DNA of 64,000 bases, from the NCBI RefSeq assembly GCF_030704535.1, contig NC_081823.1, positions 8,645,001 through 8,709,000 on the forward strand, given 5' to 3'. Under the pieces are notes generated by a model. The model was not told where the DNA came from. It saw nothing but the letters and a program-made list of their open reading frames with translations, and searched no databases. Made by a program: the position numbers and the translations under genes. Origin of the DNA: Vitis vinifera. Taxonomy: Eukaryota > Streptophyta > Magnoliopsida > Vitales > Vitaceae. How positions within the stretch are numbered: the stretch's first letter is position 1; every line of letters begins with the position of its first letter. Shown piece after piece: positions 9,887 to 23,200 of this stretch.

Positions 9887-12800
9887 TTGATATATAAAAT
9901 AATTATAATAATTGATATATTTATCAACAATAATATTTATAAAAATGTAAATTTTGTTTAACATCCGATATTTAAGAATATTATTTTATATTAAGTTTGA
10001 TATTGATTTTAAAAATATTTTGTCCTTTATGTTCAATTTTATCTTTAAATTAATTCCATTAATTATAACTAATAAAATTAATTTAGTTTTATATTTTTAT
10101 TGTTTATAATATAAATAGTATTTATCTATTTTTTTTTTGTTTCTTTCACTTCTAGATTAATATATATATATATATATATTATCAATTTTATGTAAAAATT
10201 GAGTTTATAAAAAACAAATTTATTTTTATTTTTAAAATTTATTAAATAATTATTTACAAAATAAATAATTTTGTTTTGTTTTAATTTTTAAATTAATTTT
10301 ATTAGATAAGCTTTGAAATTAAAAATATTATTCTTCAATTTAAAATTTAACTGTAAAATGAATAAAATATAGAAAAATAAATTAATTTATTATTCAATAA
10401 ATTAATTATGAATAAAAAATTTAGCAATAACAGAGATAATTTTTTGAGTATTAATCAATTTAAAAAGAAAAAAATAGTAATCATTTCTATATTAAAATAT
10501 TTTATTTAGTAATTATAAATAATAAAGAACTAAAGTAATTTGAAAAAATAATAAACTATTTTTAAAAATAATAAAAAAAATAGATACCTTAAGCTGATTT
10601 TTGAATATGGAACCCTTCAATAAGATTGATGCAATGATGCAGTATGCCGGTTGTTTAGGAGCCTATATCCACTGAGTTGTTTGGTTCTTCTACACCAGTT
10701 CAGGAGCCTATATCTACTGAGGGGCTCTGCATGAGTTGGAGATCGGTCGCCGGAAGCCAGTGGTGTGACTAGGAAACTTCTCAGGCCCTCTTGGTTTTTT
10801 TTTTTTTGTTTTTCGGGTACAATATGGTTTGTAGAGAACTAAGGTTCAGACTTTTTTGGTACTTGAAGATTTGAGGTTCAGGCTTAGAGTGACAGAACCA
10901 AATCATTGTCAGGAAAACAGATGGGTGATGGGGGCAAAATTGTTTTGATACCATTTTAATTTTTTTTATTAATTATTTAACCTTTTAGTTTATTCAAAAG
11001 ATCACATGTAGCTTATAAATCCCCCAGGGGTTACTAAGTTTACAAATGGTTGGAAAGCCTACGAGTCATTATACCCAACCTTCAGTTGACAGTTTGTAAA
11101 AACAAAACAAAGCATCTCCTCTGTCCCTCACTGCTCTGTCCATTCCCGTTTCCCTCTGCTATGACTCCATGCACGGAGGGTCTTTTCAGCAGTCACCATC
11201 TACTTTTGGTTAGCTTATCTGGAGACTATACCTACTTACCTGCCCTCATTTCCCTCGTTTCCATGCGTCATTTCTCATAATTCATCTACTTCCAAATCAT
11301 GTGCTGTTGCTCTCCATATTCAAACCTTTCAACATCAATTTCCATTAACATCACCAACATCTCCATCCACCGAATTCACCTTGTTTGTTTCCATGTTTTC
11401 TTTTTTACTTGTTAAGCGAAAAATTTTCAGTATTAACTTCTCGTAACCTTGTAAATATATTTTAAAATCTTAAGGATTCATTTGGATTTAAAAAGGATAA
11501 TATCTACACGATTGAAAACATTCTGTTATAAATAGTATATCTCGACTTTAGTATGAGATTTGTTTGATTTCATAAATGGTGTTTATCGATTTGATGCCAT
11601 AACGTTATATTTAGGGGATATTTATGATATTTCACATCGAATAGGGGAAAAATTCTTAGTTCTTAAAGCTCTTTGTAACCCTATAAAACAATTGAGTTAT
11701 ATGTTGGACTTTGCAATATATATATACAGATTTTATAAGTGTTTTATTAAAAAAAAAAAAAAGAGTATAAATCTAAAAAATCCGGTCATTCGTCAAAATA
11801 TAAATTCAGTGGAATATCCCAAAATCTTGTTCAATTTCTACAAGGGTGAGAGCCCTGCGGATGTCGGTGGTGCGAATTGTCGACAAGGTCAAACATCGGT
11901 CACCATTAGTCCACGTGGCGCACTCCATGGGGCCATGACCAGCTTGGCGATTTTCGGAGAATCGGTGTATGCCCCGCAAGATCGCTTGGCCCGGGTCCGC
12001 CTGCCTACTTCACTAGTCTACCCTCATAATTTCCAAAAACCACGAAACTACCCTTCCTTTAGGTCGATACGGCCAACTCAGCATGCAGTCATCCTCCCTG
12101 CACGTGCACACACCAGATGATGGGTGTGAGTAGGTTGGGCCCACCCCACCGCAGCTGGGCTTTTCTGAAAATGCGATGGAGCAACATGATGGGTATATAT
12201 ACCATGCTTGCGGTGTGGTCTTGCGTGCACTGTATCATTGCTTTAGTGCTTCTGGAGATGCTAAATTCACGTGATCTCTTTCCAAAGGCCCTTTCTTTAC
12301 TTCTCTCCATCGCCCGTTACATTTGTTTTTGCTCCCTCCCATTTATTGCCACGTGCTCTTTTGTTATTCCAAACCCACATTTACGTATTTTCATTTTTCT
12401 CTACTCACAGTTTTATTTTTTTTATTTAATATTTTATATAAAATTGGAAAAATAATTACAGCCAGAGAAATTGAACGTTGTTTTATTTATTTATTTATTC
12501 ATGTGATAATTGCTGGGTCAAAATCTTTTACTAGGTACGTGCACTGAATGTAGAAGAAGATTTTAATATATTGAATTTCTTTTTTTAAAAAATAATTTAA
12601 ATATGAGAATAATGGATTGATGTGGTGTAATGAGACCAAAAGTTGGCTGGTTTTGGAGGCTAAAAGATTACAATCATTTCATTTCACCTCGCCTTTTCCG
12701 ACAAATTAAATGAAACCTTAAAAGGCTTAACTTATTAATTGCCTCAAAAATCAAGCAATTAACACAGCAATATGATGCAAAATGGCATTACTTGTAATTT

Positions 12801-12979
12801 AAGCTCAAATTCAAGGCAATTAGTGTAGCAGCTCCTCTACTTACGCAATTCATCTCTTTCCTCTCCTCTTCCTGAAACCACAGTTTCGAGCTCAATCTTG
12901 TGCTCAGAACTACACCCCCCACTGCTCAATCTTCGTTCTCTCTCAAAAGAACGGACGCATTTTCTCTCTCTGCCCCACA

Positions 12980-14197
12980 ATGCAGCTCCTCCCGGGCTCT
13001 GCAAGGACCCTCATGCTCAGTCTCTCGGCCTTGCTCCTCCTGTTATGCTGCGCCACCGAGGCGCACAATATCACCAGCATTCTAGCTAAGAACCCTGAGT
13101 TCTCCACCTTCAACCACTACCTCACAGTCACACACCTCGCCAACGAGATCAACCTCCGGGAGACCATCACTGTGTGTGCTGTCGACAATCCCGGAATGTC
13201 GGATCTGCTTGCTAAAGGCCTCTCCATCTACGCCATCAAGAACGTCCTTTCTCTGCACATTCTTCTCGACTACTTCGGCGCCAAGAAGCTCCACCAGATC
13301 ACCAACGGCACCGCTCTCGCCGCCACCATGTACCAGGCTACCGGCTCCGCCCCCGGATCCTCCGGCTTCGTCAACATCACTGATCTCAAAGGGGGCAAGG
13401 TAGGGTTCGGTGCCGGGGGCAACGATGGCGACCTCACCGCTACGTTCGTTAAATCCGTGGAGGAGATTCCATACAACATCTCTGTCATCCAGATCAGCAA
13501 GATCCTGCCGTCGGAAGAGGCTGAAGCTCCGACGCCGGGACCTAGCGAGCAAAACCTAACGGCTCTTATGTCCGCGCACGGCTGCAAGGTGTTCGCGGAC
13601 ACATTGGTGGCGTCGGACGCCCAGAAGACATATGAGGACAACCTAGAGGGAGGTTTAACTGTGTTTTGCCCTATGGACGACGTGTTCAAGAGCTTTCTGC
13701 CCAAGTACAAGAATCTAACGGCGGACGGGAAGCTATCGCTGCTGTTGTACCACGGCATTCCGGTGTACCAGTCGCTGTCGCTGTTGAAATCCAGCAACGG
13801 AGTGATGAACACCCTGGCCACCGACGGAGCCAAAAAGTACGATTTCACCGTGCAGAACGACGGCGAAGTGGTGACGCTAAAGACGAAGATTGTGACGGCG
13901 AGGATCACCGGAACATTACTGGACGAACAGCCGCTGGGAATTTTCACAATCGACAAGGTTTTGTTGCCCAAAGAATTGTTCAAGGCCGAAGCACCGGCTC
14001 CTGCTCCCGCACCGGCGCCTGAAGCCGATGCTCCCACTACAAAGAAGAGCTCTCCACCGGCGCCAGTCTCCCCTGCGGAAGCTCCCAACGAAGATCCAGC
14101 GGACCAAACGGCTGATGATAACGGTTCCGTCAGATATAACGGCGGGAGATTCGTTGCTCTACTGCTGAGCTCATCGCTGGGCTTGCTAGTGCTGTAA
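12980..14197 (+). CDS. FLA2: Fasciclin-like arabinogalactan protein (FLA1/FLA2-like)
   Basis: Cell-surface glycoprotein, 405 residues, single exon. A signal peptide covers about residues 1-28 (LSLSALLLLLCCATEA), and the mature protein begins AHNITSIL. Two fasciclin domains follow, at about 30-180 and 190-335. They are joined by a short arabinogalactan-type linker (EAEAPTPGPS). A longer Ala/Pro glycomodule region follows (EAPAPAPAPAPEADAP, PPAPVSPAEAP), where hydroxyproline-linked glycans would attach. The hydrophobic C-terminus (RFVALLLSSSLGLLVL) after a small-residue stretch is a GPI-anchor signal. Several NxS/T sites are present (NIT, NGT, NLT). The two-domain layout with a GPI signal matches the FLA1/FLA2 group, and FLA2 is the closest I recall, though FLA1 cannot be excluded. 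The gene is markedly GC-richer than its surroundings, which produces long false antisense ORFs. Confidence 0.93.
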   Translation: MQLLPGSARTLMLSLSALLLLLCCATEAHNITSILAKNPEFSTFNHYLTVTHLANEINLRETITVCAVDNPGMSDLLAKGLSIYAIKNVLSLHILLDYFGAKKLHQITNGTALAATMYQATGSAPGSSGFVNITDLKGGKVGFGAGGNDGDLTATFVKSVEEIPYNISVIQISKILPSEEAEAPTPGPSEQNLTALMSAHGCKVFADTLVASDAQKTYEDNLEGGLTVFCPMDDVFKSFLPKYKNLTADGKLSLLLYHGIPVYQSLSLLKSSNGVMNTLATDGAKKYDFTVQNDGEVVTLKTKIVTARITGTLLDEQPLGIFTIDKVLLPKELFKAEAPAPAPAPAPEADAPTTKKSSPPAPVSPAEAPNEDPADQTADDNGSVRYNGGRFVALLLSSSLGLLVL

Positions 14198-15890
14198 GTT
14201 TTCCACTCTGATTTTTCTTTCTTCCTGTTGTTTTTTTTTTGTTTTCTCTTTTTAAATAAATGAGACCGTTAGGGTTTAATTTATTTTTATTAAAATGGAT
14301 TTTTAGAGGGTGTTGATTTTTTGATTGTCGACGGTTGTGATTTGTTTAAGCGGTTTGTAAGTTAGTAAATGGTGATTACGGTGTAGTTTTCATTATAATG
14401 TCATACCACTCGGTGTATGCAATCTTAGTTCTTTGTAGACACATGCCTCTTTGGATCATTAGGGGCGCGTTTGGATATCATTTGAGTTCATGGTGTTCTT
14501 TCCTTCTTTCTTTCCTTTTTGTCCTTTTCAATCCCTCATTTAAGACACTATTGCACTGTAATGAGTTTATATTAATCGTGTTTCGATCATTTTTTCAGAG
14601 TGAAAATTGGCATCTCCTCCTATTTCAATTTCTATTAAGTATTCTTTTTATACGGTAAAAATGAAATAAAAAATGATTTATAAACAAAATCTCGCTTATT
14701 AATGAAAATTTAATTGTTTTTTGAAGATGAGGCAATAAAATCCCGTTTATAAGTGGAATTTCAATTGTTTTTCAACTGAGACATTTTAATGTGGTGTAGG
14801 AAACAAAAAATCCAGGTGTTTTCGGAAAACATATTTTAATTTTGTTTTTTTTTAAAGTTGTATTAAAAAATATTAAAACAAATATAAAGAATAAATGAAA
14901 ATAAAATACTAGTTATAAAATTTATTTTTAAAACATATTTGAAATTGAAAATTTTATCCCAACCAGACTGAAAGTTTCGTTCATATTCCATTTCAAACAA
15001 AGACATTTATAAATGTAAAAATCAATTCTGATGTTGAGCAAAAGGTGGGAGCTCTTAGAAAAAGTAATATTGATGAGGCAAGTGAACTTCATTGGGCAGG
15101 AGAGGAGTTGAGGGATGGTGGTGGAATGGCATCTTCCTTTGGCTTCAACCTCTCTTTTCTGAATGGTTCACATGCTTAAAGCAGTAAAGTAACGTACTCA
15201 TAATGCTTCCATCAATGTAAGCCTTGCAACTACCTGGAGAAAATTGGATGAACAAGCCAAGCCCACTCCACAAGTCCAGATCCATTAACCTTAGAAAGCT
15301 GTCTAATCTCAATTTTCAAGCTTCTAATTCAGCACTAAAATTTGGGATTTATTAACACATCCATTGGAAAGGTCCTTGCGAGAAGAAGATACCCACATAG
15401 CTGTAAATCACCAGATCGGTTCAACACATGGCACATTTAGTAATAAACTCATTGTATGGTAAATCCCAAACCCTTTTAAAACTACTTTAGGAGCACAAAT
15501 TGTGGGCGGTGGCGGTGGCGGTGGCGGTGGCACCCTCTCAAACCCACCTGAAGAGGGTTGAACTCATTTATTATTATAAAGCAGCAGGGCCTTTGTATTT
15601 TTGTGAGGGAGACTAGGGCAGTTTGGATCCACCTCAACCAACCCCCCATGTAGGACAATCAACCATGGTAAGCAGGGAACAAAGGCTTAAAAGCTCCTTC
15701 TGCTTTTGTGCCCTCAAACCATTATTTAACAGTCAGCATACATAGTCAAGAAAGCATGGAACTTCGCATAGAATAAACAATTAATGGCAAACACAGAAGA
15801 ACACTAGTAGCAGGATTACAAGTGAAACACCAACAAAAGTCAGGTACTTATTAGAAGGAAGCTCCTCCAGGATTAGGAGAAACATGGCAC
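14198..15890. other. Intergenic: 3' flanks of FLA and proline-rich genes
   Basis: The two neighbouring genes converge on this region, so it should contain both 3' untranslated regions. AT-rich sequence fills about 14200-15000. A GGTGGC hexamer microsatellite lies at 15505-15531. No ORF stands out. Confidence 0.5.
15505..15531 (+). repeat. (GGTGGC)n microsatellite
   Basis: Four and a half perfect copies of a GGTGGC hexamer in otherwise AT-rich intergenic DNA. Confidence 0.9.
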
Positions 15891-16412
15891 CTAGAGTAAA
15901 AGTGCAAAGGAAAGTGACAGCACCATTACAGAAAACCAAGAGAGGGGCAGAGGTGAAGGAGCAGAGTAGTTTTGATTGGGAAGATATTCATAAGGTGCTG
16001 GAGGACCATAAAGGCAGCATTGAACCGGAGCAGGAGGGCTACAGCCTTGACCTGGTGTCGATGGTGATGCCTGTGTAGTTGGTGGTGGTGGTGCTCCATA
16101 GGAAGGATAGCCAGAAAGTGAGGGTGGCGGTGGTGGTGTTCCGTATGAAGGGTAGCCAGAAAGTGGTGTTGGCGGTGGTGGTCCTCTGTATGAAGGGTAG
16201 CCAAAAAGAGGGGATGGTGGTGGCGGGGTTCCATATGAAGGGTAGCCAGAAAGAGATGGTGCTGGAGGTGAAAGCAGAGGACGGCATGGATCATTCACAC
16301 AAGTAGTTGGTGAAGGCATGCCATAGCCAAGAACCTCCCCTGAATCAGCAGAACCATGGCTGATGATCAGCACCCAGAGTGTTACAAGGAACACCCATTT
16401 TTGAAGCAACAT
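15891..16412 (-). CDS. Small secreted proline-rich repeat protein
   Basis: A 173-residue extensin-like protein in one exon. The ATG at 16412 was preferred to the upstream in-frame ATG at 16532 because it begins a clean signal peptide (MLLQKWVFLVTLWVLIISHG). After a short region with two Cys (TTCVNDPCRP), about four copies of a 15-residue unit follow, of the form LSGYPSYGTPPPPPS. They combine Tyr with Pro runs, as in hydroxyproline-rich wall proteins. A cysteine patch (GCSPPAPVQCC) precedes the tail, which ends in a hydrophobic stretch (WFSVMVLSLSFALLL) that could be a GPI-anchor signal. It probably acts in the cell wall or at the plasma membrane surface, possibly cross-linked through Tyr. The exact family was not recognised. 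The repeat also reads open in other frames, and those ORFs are shadows. Confidence 0.8.
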   Translation of the reverse strand: MLLQKWVFLVTLWVLIISHGSADSGEVLGYGMPSPTTCVNDPCRPLLSPPAPSLSGYPSYGTPPPPSPLFGYPSYRGPPPPTPLSGYPSYGTPPPPPSLSGYPSYGAPPPPTTQASPSTPGQGCSPPAPVQCCLYGPPAPYEYLPNQNYSAPSPLPLSWFSVMVLSLSFALLL

Positions 16413-17200
16413 TCTTCTCCCCTTACAACCAGAAGATCGTCTTGGAAGAAGAAATGGAAAAGAACCAGGATATAGCAGTGGTGTTGTGTTTTGAGGGAAG
16501 ATGGATTGTGAATTATATGGGATGGGAAACAACCTCTGATTTGCTACAGATTCATGACCAGTGCCTATTTACCATGGTTTCGCTTTCATCTTTTTCTTGT
16601 ACATCCTGGATATGGTGCCGCATGGCATACCATCTGTCAAGGCTATGCAAAAGTGGTATTGAAACTTAACTTATTTGCATGTATTCACATAACACACCGA
16701 CAAGTCATAAAATATTCTGATTTTTCTCTCACAAGCTCCCTTTCAAGCCAAGAGCCTTGTTTACATTTATGGGAGTCCCTTACTCTGGCAATTTCATGGT
16801 TGCAAACTACCTCAAAACCATCATCGAGCTATTCCAATTTGTTATGGTGAAGAAATCAGCATGAGGAACTCAACAAAACACCCTGTAAAAATGCATATGT
16901 GCACACTATTTGTACATGCATTGAGACCAGAAACCAGAGTAAAAACCCAAAAGAGATTATATATCCTACACCAAATGTCATCTGTAGTTCCTTCTGTTCC
17001 TCCCCCTTTTTCCTTTCTATGCAGTAAGAAAATAAAATCTTAATTTCTGGTTCATGACAGGCAAGCAGCACAGAGTAATGTGACAACAAATAAACAAAGG
17101 GCAGTTCATTTAATTATATCTTTCTCCTCACCAGAGTGTAAGAGAGGAGTGATAAGTACAATAAATATCAATAGTTACCATTCAGGACCAATCAATTAAC
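16413..17200. other. Intergenic, no gene seen
   Basis: This lies between the promoter side of the proline-rich gene and the 3' end of the Nudix gene. It should contain the promoter of the former and the 3' untranslated region of the latter. No sustained ORF or repeat was recognised. Confidence 0.5.
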
Positions 17201-20200
17201 TTAAGAACTGTTAGAATCTTGTTCGTTCAAATAAAAGTAACTCAGTTGATCGGTAAAACTTGATTTTACAAGTCTTGGAGAGAAACCGATGTAGTCCCCG
17301 TCTACCTTTGCTAAGCATATGTCTGTGATGCACTTGTAAAATCCAGGTTTCTCGACAATTTGTTGAGCTGTATACTCCTCGAATGGCATCCACTGGAGAA
17401 AAATGGCAATTGTGTGAAAATTTTGCAACAGGTATTCTGAATTTAAGTCTCTATGTATGTTATAGCAACATTTGCAACAGATTGGCAGGAACTAGGAAGA
17501 ACAAGCCTCACCACTTGTCTAAGTGTCACAAGCATGAAATTTACCCCAAATCTCAATAAGACAACCTTTCAAATCCCCATGAGACGCAAATGTAAGGGCA
17601 CACAAAGGGAAATACCTTCAATTTGTATTAGTAAGTACAAGAAATGGCCAAGGCCCTTTCTAAACAAGACTCCCACAACTTTCCTTGGTGAGTTCATTCA
17701 AAGAAGGCCTGGAAAGACATAGCATATATCAGTACTAAGCACTACAAACGTTTTAGGAATCAGCCCACTAACCTCACCCACATCTTGATAGTGGTTCTTG
17801 ACATTGCTTCAGCCATTACCATCTATCCAGCAGTTGCATTGCTTGGCTCTACTCATGCCATTTGTTGCAGCGGTTGCATTGCTTGCTTCTACTCATGCAG
17901 CCTATACCGTGTTCAACAGCCCACTCTTTGGGTCATGCCGCCTTTATAGGTTTTGTTGCACCATTGCATTCCATTTGCCCCATCTTTGCAGAGATTTTTT
18001 GGCTTGTATCATATGTCTAGCAAAGCAAGCGTTTCAACCCATCATGCATCTCATCTCAGATGTCTTGCAACATCCCATGGATCTGTCATCTCCTTGATGT
18101 GCTAGTAGGCTTTTGCTTAGACTTCCCCTAATACCAAGGTGCTACACTTGACGTCTCCAAGTGTCATACTCTTTGTGTCCAACAGCCCTTACTTGGTCTT
18201 TTACCAATGCTAAGTGTTGTACCATTTTTACTCACGTGTCATTCAACCCATTATTGTGTGTATGGGTGGCCCATGTATGCTAACCGCCCTCTTGGCCCAC
18301 ATGCTTGTTGGAACATTGCCTTTGTGTGCTAAGCCTTTTCCCAACCCATGTCCTATATCTATTGTATTGTTGGCTAGGGCATGCCAACCTTGTTGATCCC
18401 TTCGCTCATGTCATGTGCCACAATTGCACCCTATGGCATGGAGCCCACGAGTTGTACCATGCTTGTGGCATTACACCTATGTGTGTACTAGCAAGGTTCA
18501 CCATCACACCTTTGGCATACTTGTTGCCACCAATGTTCTATCACCATCCTTGGAGAGAGTCACCCCCTCTTCTCCTCATAAAAAGGTTTTTGTAAGCATT
18601 TCTCATCTTGCCAAGAAAAAACATCATAAGTGCTTCTATAGACATAATGATTTTTTTTTTAATTAATGAAAATTTAGAGAAATATTCCTTCACTTGGAAA
18701 CTCCTTCTCAAGGCATCCTTTAAAAAAAAAAAAAAAAAATCTCAACCTAATGAAATCCTACATTTTGAATTTTCATCAAGTAGAACCACCCAAACGGGGC
18801 CTAGTGTGTGCAAACTTGCATGTTGCAACCCCTCAAATCACCACCAAGCCACTTCCTAGCACCCATAGTAATCATCCCCATGCATTGACATGCTACTCAA
18901 CCTCGCAAGCATTCTCACTTGTCACCTTGTTGGCCCCCAATGCTATAAGCAATCATGGTTGCATGGTGCCACCCCATGAGGCCTTAGTCCCGCATCAACA
19001 TAGTTAAGGTGCTAACAAACAACCCTTATTAGGTAGAGTTGGTGCCCTCACCGACTTAGCTTGCAGATACTTCTGTGCTGCATCTTTAAATTGCCATAAG
19101 ATTGTATCTCCTCTCCAGCTAGCTTTACTTTCTCGAGTCCTTTTCCAATGGACTAGGTAATGAATTCTTCTATTCTTTTTGTGTACTCCCATAGTCTGAT
19201 GATCTAAGATCCTATAAATCTCTCAATCAAATTGCTTTTGAATAGTCGATAGTGCACGCTTGTGTTGCACTCAATGGGATCTTGATCCTCATGAAAGGAC
19301 TTCAAGAAACTCATAAAAAGGATGAATTTTCAATCTATCAGGGAGTTTCAACCTAAATGCAACAACACTAATCTTCTTTATTACTTTTAGAGGACCCATC
19401 ATATTCGGGGATCAAGCCCCTTTGTACCCTCTTGCTGCTAATCTTCTTCTAAATTTGTGGTGTAAGCTTTAGCAACACTTTGTCACCCACTTGGATTTCT
19501 AAGGGCATTTGTTAGCATAAATTTTCATTTGTCTACTAGCTTTATTTAAACTTTTTTTGGCTTCTTCAAGTATTTCCTACAGAAATTTCACAAATCTTAA
19601 TGCTACAATACTGATGTTGCACCTAATCCACATCCTAGCCAACATATCTAAAGGCTTGTGAGGTTGCTACCCAGTTGCCACCTTAAATGGGATTAATCCT
19701 ATGGAAGAGTTTTTATATAAATTGTAACACAACTAAGCCACTTCCAACAATTCTAGCCAACTTTCTGCATAGGAATCACATAATGCCTTAAATATTCTTC
19801 TATTATTGCATTCACCTTCTTAGTCCGCCTTTGTTTGAGGGTGATTTGTAGTTGAGAACTTTAATTCTAATCCTAGCATCTTGAAGAGCTCTACCTAAGA
19901 TTTTCCCATTAGTGAGAGTCTCTATTGTTTACTATATCTTCAAGTAAACTATAATGTTTAACTACATGGTTGAAGAACAAATAGGTTATTTTCTTAGCAG
20001 GACATGCATCTGGTGAAGATAAAAACCACCATATTTGGAAAATCAATTCATGATAACAAAAACTGACTTGTATCCTTGAACTTTTGGGAACCTATTAAGT
20101 AAGTCCGCATGTGGTGAAGATAAAAACCACCATATTTGGGAAATCAAATCATAATAACAAAAACTGACTTGTACCCTTGAACTTTTGGGAACCTGTTAAT

Positions 20201-23200
20201 TAAGTCCATTGAAATGCTTTGCAAGGATTCTCAGGGACAGGCAAAGGCTGTAGTAATTCCATTTGTCCATTGAAATGCTTTGCAAGGATTCTCAGGGATA
20301 GGCAAAGGTTGTAGTAATTCCATTTCTTTCTTCTTTGTCTTATCAATTGACCTACTAAGCATGACTTGACATAGGGCAACCACCTCATGTTTAATCAGAA
20401 TGATTTGGCAAAGAGAGCCAAACTTTCCTGCTCATCCATATCAAAACTCAAGGGAAGCATGCAAAATTTCAAAGGTAAGGAATAAAGAATGCAAGGCAGT
20501 GATCACACTTAGAAGTGGAAAAGGATGTAAAGGGCCTACGCAACCAATGATAGAAGACAAGGGTACTAAAGAAAATGTTTCAACCTTGGAAGCAGATATG
20601 GAAATGGAAAGGGAATGTGAAAGGCTTGAAGAAATCAATAGTTAGTGAGAAGGGAAAATTTGCTATCTCCATGTTGAAGAAACAACATGGTGGTTTGAGA
20701 TGCCGATATTATGCCATCTCCATGGCACAGATATGGGGTCACCTCTTCTCATGTTGCAATCTCCTCCATTGCCATTGGTTATGTTGTTTTATTTTTGTTT
20801 TGTTCTTTCTCCATTGTCAAAAACATCTTTAGAATCTAACATATTGGTTTATTAAACAAGAATTGCAGTAAAGATGCAGCAAAAATGATTGTAGGAACAT
20901 GGTTTGGGTAGAGAATAGGAAAGATAAGTCATTGGGACTGGATGCATAATAGATCTTTTAATCCTTAAAAGTAATATAAAACCGAGAAAAGAATCATTGC
21001 CATGCATCATTGTCAATGAAGGATTACCTTGGCTGCGTCAATCTCTAATTCTTGCTTCTGAACATCAAAGGAGAGTGGGCGCATCATGCAAAGGAAGAAC
21101 AAATCCGATTTTTCAAAGAATGACTTGTGGGTTTGCCTATAAAAAGGGTGTTAGACAAGTGGCACAACTTTGCTACGAGGATAAATAAGAACTATTACGG
21201 ATGTAGGCAGAGGAGACAGATATTCTATATATAATGCAGCTAGAAACCATCAGAATAAGGTATATCTTAAGCACAAATTTCATGTAGACCATTTTCCAGA
21301 TCTTCCAAAACCGTAAACAGAATATAGTTGGGATTACTCTACTCATAGAAGATCTATTGGGTCCACAGACAATTCCCTTTTCAGTAAGCTTATAACCATA
21401 AAACTATAATACCATATAGGAAAGTCTAAAGTAGTGGCTTTAAGGTAAGAATTCATGCACAAAGGTTTCAAGCAAATTACCCACAATGATCAGCAACATA
21501 TGGCCTATCTATCGATTATTGATAACAAAGAAATTTGGGGTTCAGTGTAAGTGAAAATATCTGAAATATTGTACCTGAATCCTAGGATTTCCACAAATTC
21601 TGTGTCAATCTGAAGCAGTAAAAACCAGCTCTTAGAAAGACCACCAACACTTGAATGTGAAACTTGAAAGCATAGCTTCACATTCACTGTAAAATGCATA
21701 ATCAGACATTTATCACTTACATTTGTCTCTTCTTTTACTTCTCTCACTGCTGCCTTGAAGATATCCTCACCCTGTAGATTGCAGAGTTCAATTAGAATCA
21801 CAAAAAAGAATAAATAAAAGAACAGTGTTTAGTTTTAGCAACAATGAGCTGTTTCCTTGATTAAGGCACACACCGCATCAACTACTCCAGTAGGGATCTT
21901 CCATATTCCCGTTCCTTTTAACTTCCCGCTCTTTTCCTGGACCACAAGCAGCTACCAACCAAGAAATTTCCAGATTCAAAACCCTCAACACAAAACAACA
22001 AGTATGACAAATCTAAAAACAGACTGTTTTTAAAATCACATGTACAAGAGTGCATTCCATGAACAATAATAGGATCAAGAAACATGAATGTCTTCAAGTT
22101 AAACCCATGGTTATGAGAAGGCATACAGTCAGTTTTGTCAAAAATCAACTCAACAAAGATTAGAGGAAGCTCTCATGTACTGCTGTATAAATAGATCCAT
22201 GTGGAACAACTGAACAAAAATGAAATGACCCATGAGTATTCATGTTACGGGAATATTAAGCCAAACATGAGGTTTAGCCAGAAAATATTGTTGGGATAGG
22301 GGAACTAGCGTCTACCCCTTGACCATTACAGATTTCCAAATGAACCAGGGAGACTCCTCTTTGGGTTAAACATATTTCTGTAATATATCTATAACTAGAA
22401 TGATTATAATAAATCATGGACCTGCAGGAATACCTCTCTTTTATCATTCATGACAATGGCACCAATGCCTACTCGGTGTGTGGCATTTGCAGGGATAGTA
22501 CTAGTGGTGGACTCAGAAATCCAATGAACAAGCATCAGGTAATCTGGCTCAGCATGATGATAATGAAATCCCTCCTGCCACCCGTGTAACAGATGTACCA
22601 TGTAAGAAGTCAATGATCAAGGCAATAGATCAATTCAGATTACTGAAGATAACATGATACAGAAAACATTCTACAAGTTTTGACTGGGAGTTCTAAGAAG
22701 TTGGCTGAGTTAAAAGTATTCAAACTGTAAATCACTGAACCACTTCTAGGTAGAGTGCCTTTACTGTAGATAGTAGAACACCAAATGTCAACAATCATAG
22801 TAAATACACAAAGAATAACAAGTAAAAGAAACTAAGATTAAAAAAAAAATAAAAAAATAAAATAAAAAAAATAAAATAAAAAATTCAGCATGATGGAATC
22901 AAGTTATGTGGATTCTGTTGAGATGATTATTGCATAATTGGGTGGTTAGGTGCTCATTCCTATGCCTACCTATAGTCACGATTTAAGTCTGTGCAGGTCC
23001 AGGGGAATTACCTTTACTGCACTTTCAATAAGATTTGCAAGGCCAATGGGCAATTTAATCCAAACACCCCTTTTGCCCTGCAAAACAAATCATAATCAAT
23101 ATATCAAAGAGAAAAACCCCAGAAAGTTTCTTGATAGAACAATATTCACACAGTGGCCAACTTAGTATGTTGAAAACGGAAAGATTATGTGGCTCAAAAT

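Larger units (their letters stand above)
6991..12979. other. Long intergenic region, repeats only
   Basis: It holds the 3' flank of the Tic20 gene and the upstream region of the FLA gene. About 7000-9480 is ordinary-composition DNA without a sustained ORF, apart from one MITE (8017-8291). About 9480-10600 is very AT-rich with palindromes and AT microsatellites. About 11830-12010 is a short GC-richer island without coding structure. The last 130 bases before 12980 are pyrimidine-rich (ctctttcctctcctcttcct), as plant leaders often are, and probably form the FLA 5' leader. No clear TATA box was found. Confidence 0.55.

Noticed and set aside
11560..12120. 186-codon ORF upstream of FLA
   Set aside because: It crosses an AT-rich stretch with a poly-A run and a GC-rich island, with no domain or compositional consistency.
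13082..14107. Long antisense ORFs (156, 272 and 63 codons) over the FLA gene
   Set aside because: They are frame shadows of a GC-rich coding sequence, with no recognisable protein features and no signal or domain.
15884..16306. Plus- and minus-strand ORFs overlapping the proline-rich protein
   Set aside because: A 45-bp repeat stays open in several frames. Only the frame starting at 16412 has a signal peptide and family-like composition.
20008..20327. CRISPR-like or satellite array
   Set aside because: Only two copies of each unit, adjacent and without spacers. These are simple tandem duplications in retroelement sequence.
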